A stretch of DNA of 10,700 nucleotides. Source: an uncultured Acetobacteraceae bacterium. GTDB lineage: Bacteria > Pseudomonadota > Alphaproteobacteria > Acetobacterales > Acetobacteraceae. Under the pieces are notes generated by a model, which worked only from the letters and a program-made list of their open reading frames with translations, made no database searches and was not told the origin of the DNA. Positions 5,515-10,700 of this stretch are shown here, in pieces; the stretch's first letter is position 1, and every line of letters starts with the position of its first letter. Where the stretch lies: assembly GCA_903839965.1 (NCBI GenBank), contig CAIMEK010000403.1, positions 1 through 10,700 of the forward strand, in the 5' to 3' direction. Made by a program: the position numbers and the translations under genes.

Positions 5515-7638
5515 TCACTCCGCCGGCGCCACCACCAGCCCGGGCGGCAGGCGGTTGCGCGGGGTCGGACGGGGCATCCACACACGCTCCCCCCGCTCGG
5601 CGCGGTCGGACAGCACGCGCGCGCCGCCCGGCTCCAGCCAGATCGCATGCGCCCCCTCGCGCCACACCGAGAACCGGTCCGCCACCACCGGCACCGTCCC
5701 CGGACAGCCCAGCCGCACCGGCTCCAGCGACAGCACCACCGCGGCCTCGCAGGCGCTCTCCGGCGGATCGCCGCTGACCAGCAGCGCGGTCGGGCCGTCC
5801 GGGCGGATGCGCAGCGGGCACGGCGCCTGGCCGCAGCCGAGCGGGCGCACCAGCCGCGCCCGCCACAGCACCTGCCAGGAGTCGAGGGTGAAACGGCTCG
5901 GGCTGCCGGGGGCCTGCACGAACATCCCCTCCGCGTCGCGCAGCCCCAGCATGCGCCCGTCCGCCGACATCAGCAGGTCCGGGGCCGCCACGAAGGCCGG
6001 CGAGGCCAGGCCGAGGGCCACCAGCAGCCAGCCCGCCAGCCGCAGCCTGGTCCGCCACAACCCTGCCCAGGCCAGGCCCAGGCTGAGGACCGCCAGGCCC
6101 CAGGGCGGCATGTGCGGCACCATCACCATCGCCGCGGGCCAGGACGACACGGTGCGACCGACCCAGAGGATGCCGTCGACGCCCCAGCCCATCGGCACCA
6201 GGGCGACCGCCTCCGCCCCCAGCGGCATGAGCATCAACGAGAGCAGGCCGGCGGGCATCACCAGGAAGGCGGTGAGCGGCACCGCGACCATGTTGGCCAG
6301 CACGTTGTAAAGCTGCACCTGGCCGAAATGATAGGCGCCGAACGGCGCGGAGAAGGTGCCCGCCAGCGCCGCCGTCAGCGCCAGCGCCGCCACGGTGGCG
6401 CGCAGGCGTTCGGGCCAGGTGCCTTCGCCGCGCAGGCGCAGCAGCCACGGTTGCAGCCTGTCGTAGCCGACCAGCAGCGCCAGCACGGCGGAGAAGCTCA
6501 TGCCGAAGCTCACCCCCAGCACCTCGTGCGGCTCGATCAGCACCAGCGCCGCCATGGCCAGCGCCAGCCCGCGCAACGACAGCGCCCGCCGCCCCGCCAC
6601 CACCCCGAGGGTGAACAGCGCCGCCATGGCGAAGCTGCGCTGCACCGGCAGGTGCGCGCCGGTGAGCAGCATGTAGCCGGCCGCCGCCGCCAGGGAGGCG
6701 AGTGCCGCGATCTGCTTGGTCGGCCAGCGCAGCGCCGCCCATTCCCATAGCGCCAGCGCCAGCCGGGTGGTGGCGAACACCAGCCCCATGACGATGCCGA
6801 CATGCAACCCGGCGATCGCCAGCAGGTGCGCGAGGCCGGCATCGCGAAAGGCGCGTCGGTCGGCCTCGGGAATGGCGCTGGTGGCGCCGGTGAGCATGGT
6901 GGTGGCGACCGCCGCGGTGCCGCCGGACAGCACCGCGCCGATGCGCCCGCCGATGATCGCGCGCAGCCGCTGCAGCAGGCCGTCCAGCCCCGCCGGCGCG
7001 CCCTCGGCCACCCGCGCGGCGGCGCCCAGTGCGGTGCCGTAGGCGCCGAAGCCCTGGTAGAAGGCGTCGCGCTGCAGGTCCCACGCGCCCGGGAAGGCCG
7101 GCGGCGCCGGCCGCATCAGCAGCGCGCGCACCCGCAGCGTGTCGCCGGCGGCAACGGGCGTGGCGTCGTTGCTGCGCAGGCGGATGCGCAGCAGGCGGGC
7201 CAGCGGGGCCCCGCCGTCCAGCCGCGCCGACACCAGCGTCACCCGGCGCCCCTCGGGCAGCGGCTCGACCGCCCGCACGACGCCCTCCACCTGCACGGCG
7301 CGAGAGGGGATGTCCGCCAGCGGCGCGGCCCGCCAGGTGGCGAACTGGCCGGCCGCGAAGCCCAGCGCCGCAGCGGTCGCGCAACCGGCGGCGGCGCGCG
7401 CGAAGCGTCGGGAGCGGCAGGCCAGCAGCGTGGCGACCGCCAGCGCCAGCGCGAGCGGCGCCGCCCACCAGGCCGGATCGGCGCGCAGCGTGAAGAACAG
7501 CACGCAGCCCGCGCTCATCAGCACCGGCAGCCACAGCACGAACCGGCCGCGCTCGGCCTCGGCCCAGGCCTCGAACCTGGCCCCGGCCGCCTCGGCCCAG
7601 CCCGACCTGGCAATCGCCGCGGCGATGCGTTGTTGCAT
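5515..7638 (-). CDS. comEC: ComEC/Rec2-family DNA-uptake channel protein
   Basis: A 707-residue polytopic inner-membrane protein of the ComEC/Rec2 family, which carries transforming single-stranded DNA across the cytoplasmic membrane. Hydrophobic segments at about 33-50, 57-73 and 84-101 precede the DUF4131 OB-fold region (about 105-215), whose end has the FPGAWDLQRDAFYQGFGAYG signature (182-201). The Competence domain follows, with the hallmark RRAFRDAGLAHLLAIAGLHV (261-280) and many membrane helices to about residue 550. Residues 552-707 form a soluble tail containing DRFSVWREGAHAIWL and Cys602, 607, 630 and 645. The metallo-beta-lactamase HxHxDH motif found in Bacillus-type ComEC is absent. 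The start at 7638 has no clear Shine-Dalgarno; it keeps a 32-residue cytoplasmic lead before the first helix, usual for this group. Whether the organism is naturally competent cannot be told from one gene. Confidence 0.93.
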   Translation of the reverse strand: MQQRIAAAIARSGWAEAAGARFEAWAEAERGRFVLWLPVLMSAGCVLFFTLRADPAWWAAPLALALAVATLLACRSRRFARAAAGCATAAALGFAAGQFATWRAAPLADIPSRAVQVEGVVRAVEPLPEGRRVTLVSARLDGGAPLARLLRIRLRSNDATPVAAGDTLRVRALLMRPAPPAFPGAWDLQRDAFYQGFGAYGTALGAAARVAEGAPAGLDGLLQRLRAIIGGRIGAVLSGGTAAVATTMLTGATSAIPEADRRAFRDAGLAHLLAIAGLHVGIVMGLVFATTRLALALWEWAALRWPTKQIAALASLAAAAGYMLLTGAHLPVQRSFAMAALFTLGVVAGRRALSLRGLALAMAALVLIEPHEVLGVSFGMSFSAVLALLVGYDRLQPWLLRLRGEGTWPERLRATVAALALTAALAGTFSAPFGAYHFGQVQLYNVLANMVAVPLTAFLVMPAGLLSLMLMPLGAEAVALVPMGWGVDGILWVGRTVSSWPAAMVMVPHMPPWGLAVLSLGLAWAGLWRTRLRLAGWLLVALGLASPAFVAAPDLLMSADGRMLGLRDAEGMFVQAPGSPSRFTLDSWQVLWRARLVRPLGCGQAPCPLRIRPDGPTALLVSGDPPESACEAAVVLSLEPVRLGCPGTVPVVADRFSVWREGAHAIWLEPGGARVLSDRAERGERVWMPRPTPRNRLPPGLVVAPAE

Positions 7639-7689
7639 GGCCGTTACGCTACCCCAGCGCCGCTCGTCTCGCCATCGTTGCCCATGCTA

Positions 7690-7746
7690 GAGCAATGCCA
7701 GCTTGAGCGGAATCGCCCTACGATCCGCGAGCTGGCGGAATTGCTC
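7690..7746. repeat. Imperfect 57-nt palindrome (hairpin-forming)
   Basis: The arms pair as follows: GAGCAAT (7690-7696) with ATTGCTC (7740-7746); GCCAGCT (7697-7703) with AGCTGGC (7730-7736), leaving GGA bulged at 7737-7739; GCGGA (7707-7711) with TCCGC (7724-7728); and TCG (7713-7715) with CGA (7721-7723), leaving loop CCCTA at 7716-7720. That is 22 paired positions in one long interrupted stem, far beyond chance in this length. It is compatible with a REP-like dispersed repeat or a structured RNA. Confidence 0.8.
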
Positions 7747-7758
7747 GCTCAAATATGC

Positions 7759-7793
7759 CTAGACCGATTTCAGTCTGGCTGAAATCGGTCTAG
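7759..7793. repeat. Perfect 15-bp inverted repeat with 5-nt loop
   Basis: The left arm CTAGACCGATTTCAG (7759-7773) and the right arm CTGAAATCGGTCTAG (7779-7793) are exact reverse complements around the loop TCTGG (7774-7778). The arms are less G+C-rich than the surroundings. It lies 31 bp upstream of the gltX ATG. With no T run on either side it does not look like an intrinsic terminator. A REP/MITE-type repeat, a protein-binding operator or an RNA hairpin in the gltX leader are all possible. Confidence 0.92.
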
Positions 7794-7824
7794 AAGCGGC
7801 GCCCCATTGCCCGGATCGACCGCA

Positions 7825-9222
7825 ATGACTGTCCGAACCCGCTTCGCCCCCTCGCCCACCGGCCTGCTGCATATCGGCGGCGCCCGCACGGCGCTGTTCA
7901 ACTACCTGTTCGCCCGCCACCACCACGGCCAGTTCCTGCTGCGCATCGAGGACACCGACCGCGCGCGCAGCACGGCGGCCGCCGCCCAGGTGATCCTCGA
8001 CGGGCTCGCCTGGCTGGGCCTGGAAACCGACGAGCCGCCGGTGTTCCAGTCCACCCGGCAGGCCCGCCATGCCGAAGTTGCGCTGCAGATGCTGGCGGCC
8101 GGCACGGCGTTCAAATGCTTCCTCACCGCGGCCGAACTGGAGCAGCTGCGCGAGCAGGCCCGCGCCGCCGGCCATGGCCTGCACATCCGCAGCCCGTGGC
8201 GCGAGCGCGACCCCGCCGAGGCGCCGCCCGGCGCGCCGTTCGCCATCCGCCTGCGCGCCCCGCGCGAGGGCGAGACGGTGGTCGACGACCTGGTGCAGGG
8301 CCAGGTGCGGGTGGCCAATGCCGAACTCGACGACATGATCATCCTGCGCAGCGACGGCACGCCGACCTACCTGCATGCGGTGGTGGTCGACGACCACGAC
8401 ATGGGCATCACCCACGTGATCCGCGGCGACGACCACCTGACCAACACGTTCCGGCAGTTGCAGGTGTATCAGGCGATGGGCTGGGAGCCGCCGCGCTTCG
8501 CCCATATTCCGCTGATCCACGGCGCCGACGGCGCCAAACTGTCCAAGCGGCACGGCGCGGTGAGCGTGCTGGAATTCCGCGAGCAGGGTTTTCTGCCGGA
8601 AGCGGTGTGCAACTACCTGCTGCGGCTGGGCTGGGGCCACGGCGACGCCGAGATCCTGTCGCGCGAGGCGGCGATCGGGCTGTTCGACATCGACGGCGTC
8701 GGCCGCGCGCCGAGCCGGATGGACTACGCCAAGCTGGCGCATGTGAACGGCGTGTGGCTGCGCGCCGCCGACGACGGGCGGCTCACCGGCGAGGTGCTGC
8801 GCCGGCTCGCCGACCGGCCCGGCCTGGTGTTCGATGACGTCGCCGAGCAACGGGTGCGCGCGCTGATGCCACAGCTCAAGGAGCGGGCGAAGACGCTGGT
8901 GGAACTGGCTGATGCGGCGCGCTTCCTGCTGCAGCCCGTGCCGCTGCCGCTGGAGCCGAAGGCGGCGGCGCTGCTGACGGCGGAGAACCGGGCGATGCTG
9001 GGCGAGCTGGCCGGCGCGCTGGCGGCCACCGATTTCTCCGTCGCGGCGCTGGATGCGGCGCTGCGGGCCTATGCCGAGCGCACCGGCCGCAAGCTGGGCG
9101 CGGTCGCCCAGCCGCTGCGCGCGGCGCTGACCGGCAGCGCGGCGAGCCCCGGCATCGAGGCGGTGCTGGCGGCGCTGGGACGCGAGGAAGCGCTGGCGCG
9201 CATCTGTTCGCTCGCCGCCTGA
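7825..9222 (+). CDS. gltX: Glutamyl-tRNA synthetase
   Basis: A 465-residue class I aminoacyl-tRNA synthetase that charges tRNA with glutamate in the cytoplasm. The HIGH-type signature is HIGG at 16-19 within FAPSPTGLLHIGGARTALFN. FLLRIEDTD (37-45) binds glutamate/ATP, VIRGDDHLTNT is at 198-208, and the KMSKS loop is KLSKRHG at 238-244. The C-terminal anticodon-binding part ends with GRKLGAVAQPLRAALTG (421-437). The zinc-binding cysteine cluster of E. coli GluRS is missing: only Cys98 lies in that region. Length is standard. ATG at 7825 gives the usual MTVRTRFAPSPTG; an in-frame TTG at 7807 is rejected. Many alphaproteobacteria lack GlnRS, so this enzyme may also charge tRNA-Gln for the GatCAB route; that cannot be decided from what I see. 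The gene is divergent from comEC and 71 bp from pyrB. Confidence 0.96.
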   Translation: MTVRTRFAPSPTGLLHIGGARTALFNYLFARHHHGQFLLRIEDTDRARSTAAAAQVILDGLAWLGLETDEPPVFQSTRQARHAEVALQMLAAGTAFKCFLTAAELEQLREQARAAGHGLHIRSPWRERDPAEAPPGAPFAIRLRAPREGETVVDDLVQGQVRVANAELDDMIILRSDGTPTYLHAVVVDDHDMGITHVIRGDDHLTNTFRQLQVYQAMGWEPPRFAHIPLIHGADGAKLSKRHGAVSVLEFREQGFLPEAVCNYLLRLGWGHGDAEILSREAAIGLFDIDGVGRAPSRMDYAKLAHVNGVWLRAADDGRLTGEVLRRLADRPGLVFDDVAEQRVRALMPQLKERAKTLVELADAARFLLQPVPLPLEPKAAALLTAENRAMLGELAGALAATDFSVAALDAALRAYAERTGRKLGAVAQPLRAALTGSAASPGIEAVLAALGREEALARICSLAA

Positions 9223-9261
9223 GCGGAGCGCCCCTGGCCTTCCGGCATCGGTCTGGTTAAC

Positions 9262-9275
9262 GTTCGCCCCCGAAC
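9262..9275. repeat. Short inverted repeat upstream of pyrB
   Basis: GTTCG (9262-9266), CCCC, then CGAAC (9271-9275) form a 5-bp inverted repeat 18 bp upstream of the pyrB start, in the only gap between gltX and pyrB. It could be a weak hairpin or a protein-binding site. No T run follows. The half-sites resemble LexA half-sites but are in inverted order and have the wrong spacing, so I do not call it an SOS box. Confidence 0.35.
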
Positions 9276-9293
9276 ACAGTCGGGACTCGGGCC

Positions 9294-10229
9294 TTGAACC
9301 AGCCGCTCCGCCACCTGCTGCAGATCGAAGGCCTGCAGCCCCCGCAGATCGCCGCCATGCTGGACCTGGCGGAGAGCTACGTGCTGCTCAACCGCTCCGG
9401 CAAGACGCAGCGCGACCTGTTGCGCGGCCGCACCATGATCAGCCTGTTCTTCGAGGATTCCACCCGCACGCGCACCAGCTTCGAGCTGGCCGGCAAGCGG
9501 CTGGGCGCCGACGTCATCAACATGTCGGTCTCCACCAGCAGCGTGAACAAGGGCGAGACCCTGCTGGACACCGCGGCGACGCTGAACGCCATGAACTGCG
9601 ACCTGCTGGTGGTGCGCCATGACCAGTCCGGCGCGCCGGCGCTGCTGGCGCAGAAGGTCGACGCCGCGGTGATCAACGCCGGCGACGGCACCCACGAACA
9701 CCCCACCCAGGGCCTGCTGGACGCGCTGACCATCCGCCGCCGGCGCGGCCGCCTGGAAGGGCTGGTGGTGGCGATCTGCGGCGACGTGCTGCACAGCCGG
9801 GTGGCGCGCTCGAACATCCACCTGCTCACCGCCATGGGCAGCCGGGTGCGCGTGATCGCGCCGCCCACGCTGATCCCGCCGGAAGTGGAGCGGCTGGGCG
9901 TCGAGGTGTTCCACGACATGAAGGCGGGGCTGCAGGGCGCGGACATCGTCATGGCGCTGCGGCTGCAGAAGGAGCGCATGGCGCGGGGCCTGGTGCCCAG
10001 CGCGCGCGAGTTCTTCCGCTTCTACGGACTGGACGCGGCCAAGCTGGCCTGGGCCAAGCCGGATGCGCTGGTGATGCATCCCGGGCCGATGAACCGCGGC
10101 GTCGAAATCGACAGCGCGGTGGCCGACGATCCGGTGCGCAGCCTCATCAGGGAACAGGTGGAAATGGGGGTGGCGGTGCGCATGGCCGTGTTGGACTTGC
10201 TGGCCCGCCGGACACACCGCAATGACTGA
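9294..10229 (+). CDS. pyrB: Aspartate carbamoyltransferase catalytic subunit
   Basis: A 311-residue enzyme that joins carbamoyl phosphate and aspartate, the first committed step of pyrimidine synthesis. Carbamoyl-phosphate-binding STRTRTSFE lies at 56-64, the 80s-loop SVNKGE with Lys86 at 83-88, HPTQ at 136-139, and HPGPMNRG at 262-269 near the C-terminal aspartate-domain residues. Length matches the family. The start is TTG at 9294, with GGGA at 9282-9285, 8 nt upstream. The next in-frame ATG (9358) would remove 21 residues including the conserved RHLLQIEGL N-terminus, so TTG is preferred. The 3' end overlaps the following dihydroorotase-like gene by 8 bp, indicating a coupled pair. No regulatory-subunit gene (pyrI) is visible. 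Many bacterial ATCases of this type assemble with a dihydroorotase or its inactive homologue. Confidence 0.95.
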   Translation: MNQPLRHLLQIEGLQPPQIAAMLDLAESYVLLNRSGKTQRDLLRGRTMISLFFEDSTRTRTSFELAGKRLGADVINMSVSTSSVNKGETLLDTAATLNAMNCDLLVVRHDQSGAPALLAQKVDAAVINAGDGTHEHPTQGLLDALTIRRRRGRLEGLVVAICGDVLHSRVARSNIHLLTAMGSRVRVIAPPTLIPPEVERLGVEVFHDMKAGLQGADIVMALRLQKERMARGLVPSAREFFRFYGLDAAKLAWAKPDALVMHPGPMNRGVEIDSAVADDPVRSLIREQVEMGVAVRMAVLDLLARRTHRND

Positions 10230-10700
10230 CACGCTGCTCACCAATGTCCGCCTGCTCGATCCGGCCAGCGGGCTCGACCAGCTGGGCGATTTGCTGATCC
10301 GCGACGGCAGGATCGCCGAACTGGGCGCCGGGCTGGGCCGTCCGGACGGGGTGGCAACCGTCGACGGCGAGGGCGCGGTGCTGTGCCCGGGGCTGGTCGA
10401 CATGCGCGCGGCGCTCGGCGAGCCGGGCTTCGAGTATCGCGAAACCATTGCCTCCGCGGCAGCGGCGGCGGCGGCCGGCGGCATCACCACGCTGGCGGCG
10501 CTGCCCGACACCGCGCCGGCGGTCGACGACCCGGCCATCGCGCGGCTGCTGGTGGCGCGCGGCATCGAGACCGGCAGCGTCGACATCCTGCCGTACGGCG
10601 CCGTCACCCGGGGCTGCCGCGGCGAGGAAATGGCCGAGCTCGGCCTGCTGCGCGAGGCCGGGGCGGTGGCGTTCACCGACGGCGCCCGCGCCATCGGCTC
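10222..10700 (+). CDS. Dihydroorotase-like protein lacking the zinc-binding HxH (partial, N-terminal 159 residues)
   Basis: An amidohydrolase-superfamily protein cut by the right edge after 159 full codons. The ATG at 10222 overlaps pyrB by 8 bp. The N-terminal beta-sandwich start (TLLTNVRLLDPASG, DLLIRDGRIAELG) and CPGLVDMRAALGEPGFEYRET (55-75) are typical of dihydroorotases. In active enzymes the last motif reads D-x-H-x-H, and the two histidines bind zinc; here they are Arg62 and Ala64. GITTLAALPDTAPAVDDP (87-104) and the VAFTDGARAIG segment also match the dihydroorotase-like family. By analogy with the inactive PyrC' proteins of Pseudomonas and other Proteobacteria, it probably supports PyrB assembly instead of catalysis, and a true dihydroorotase should be encoded elsewhere. 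The remaining ligands lie outside the window. It will often be labelled pyrC. Confidence 0.9.
   Translation, partial: MTDTLLTNVRLLDPASGLDQLGDLLIRDGRIAELGAGLGRPDGVATVDGEGAVLCPGLVDMRAALGEPGFEYRETIASAAAAAAAGGITTLAALPDTAPAVDDPAIARLLVARGIETGSVDILPYGAVTRGCRGEEMAELGLLREAGAVAFTDGARAIG

Larger units (their letters stand above)
7639..7824. other. Divergent intergenic region between comEC and gltX
   Basis: This 186-bp stretch must hold the start signals of both divergent genes, yet more than half of it is occupied by two adjacent palindromes (7690-7746 and 7759-7793). I find no convincing -35/-10 pair on either strand. The 31 bp between the second palindrome and the gltX ATG contains only a weak GGAT ribosome site at 7813-7816. 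Neither palindrome is followed by a T run on either strand, so they are not ordinary terminators, and no gene ends here that would need one. Confidence 0.6.

Noticed and set aside
5306..7534. A 742-codon minus-strand frame overlapping comEC and the lexA end
   Set aside because: Composition is almost only Ala, Gly and Arg with no recognisable motif. The comEC frame carries the real family signatures.
7759..7793. The perfect palindrome as an intrinsic terminator
   Set aside because: It lies between two divergent gene starts and no T run follows on either strand.
7822..7833. The 12-nt string ACCGCAATGACT at both the gltX start and the start of the dihydroorotase-like gene (10217-10228)
   Set aside because: A short match around two ATG codons is easily due to chance and shared codon use; no further similarity extends from it.
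9262..9275. GTTCG-CCCC-CGAAC as a LexA box
   Set aside because: The alphaproteobacterial box is a direct repeat with 7 bp between half-sites; this is an inverted repeat with shorter spacing.

Overview
The window is G+C-rich chromosomal DNA (by eye clearly above 65%), almost wholly coding and made of housekeeping genes. It most likely comes from an alphaproteobacterium of the Rhodospirillales/Acetobacteraceae type. This rests on three things: the gene order trpG-trpD-trpC-moaC-moeA-lexA followed by convergent comEC and then gltX; an operator GAAC-N7-GAAC in front of lexA, which is the alphaproteobacterial form of the SOS box and not the E. coli CTG-N10-CAG form; and a ComEC with the metal-free C-terminal tail seen in that class. 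The family-level assignment is inference.

Layout. Positions 1-282 (minus strand) hold the first 94 codons of a membrane-anchored, Pro/Ala-rich protein that runs off the left edge. A 247-bp divergent gap follows. Positions 530-4655 (plus) carry a tight operon: trpG, trpD and trpC (tryptophan synthesis), then moaC and moeA (molybdenum cofactor). trpD/trpC and trpC/moaC overlap by 4 bp as ATGA and GTGA, and moaC/moeA are 4 bp apart. trpE is not adjacent. lexA (4774-5511) follows with its own promoter, whose -10 region lies inside a perfect LexA box; a second, one-mismatch box lies just downstream. lexA and comEC (minus, 5515-7638) converge with only 3 bp between stop codons.

The comEC-gltX divergent gap (7639-7824) holds the most unusual non-coding structure: an imperfect 57-nt palindrome (7690-7746) followed by a perfect 15-bp-arm palindrome (7759-7793), the pair being bounded by CTAG. 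It looks like a dispersed REP/MITE-type element or a structured leader of gltX. gltX (7825-9222) encodes glutamyl-tRNA synthetase. Then come pyrB (TTG start, 9294-10229) and, overlapping by 8 bp, the start of a dihydroorotase-family gene (10222 onward) that runs off the right edge. Its zinc-binding His-x-His is replaced by Arg-x-Ala, so it should be the non-catalytic dihydroorotase-like partner of aspartate carbamoyltransferase.

Functionally the window joins amino-acid, cofactor and pyrimidine synthesis with the SOS regulator and a DNA-uptake channel. I see no tRNA, rRNA, CRISPR array, transposase, prophage or defence gene, and no clearly new multi-gene system. The items most worth following are the double palindrome, the double LexA site and the pseudo-dihydroorotase.
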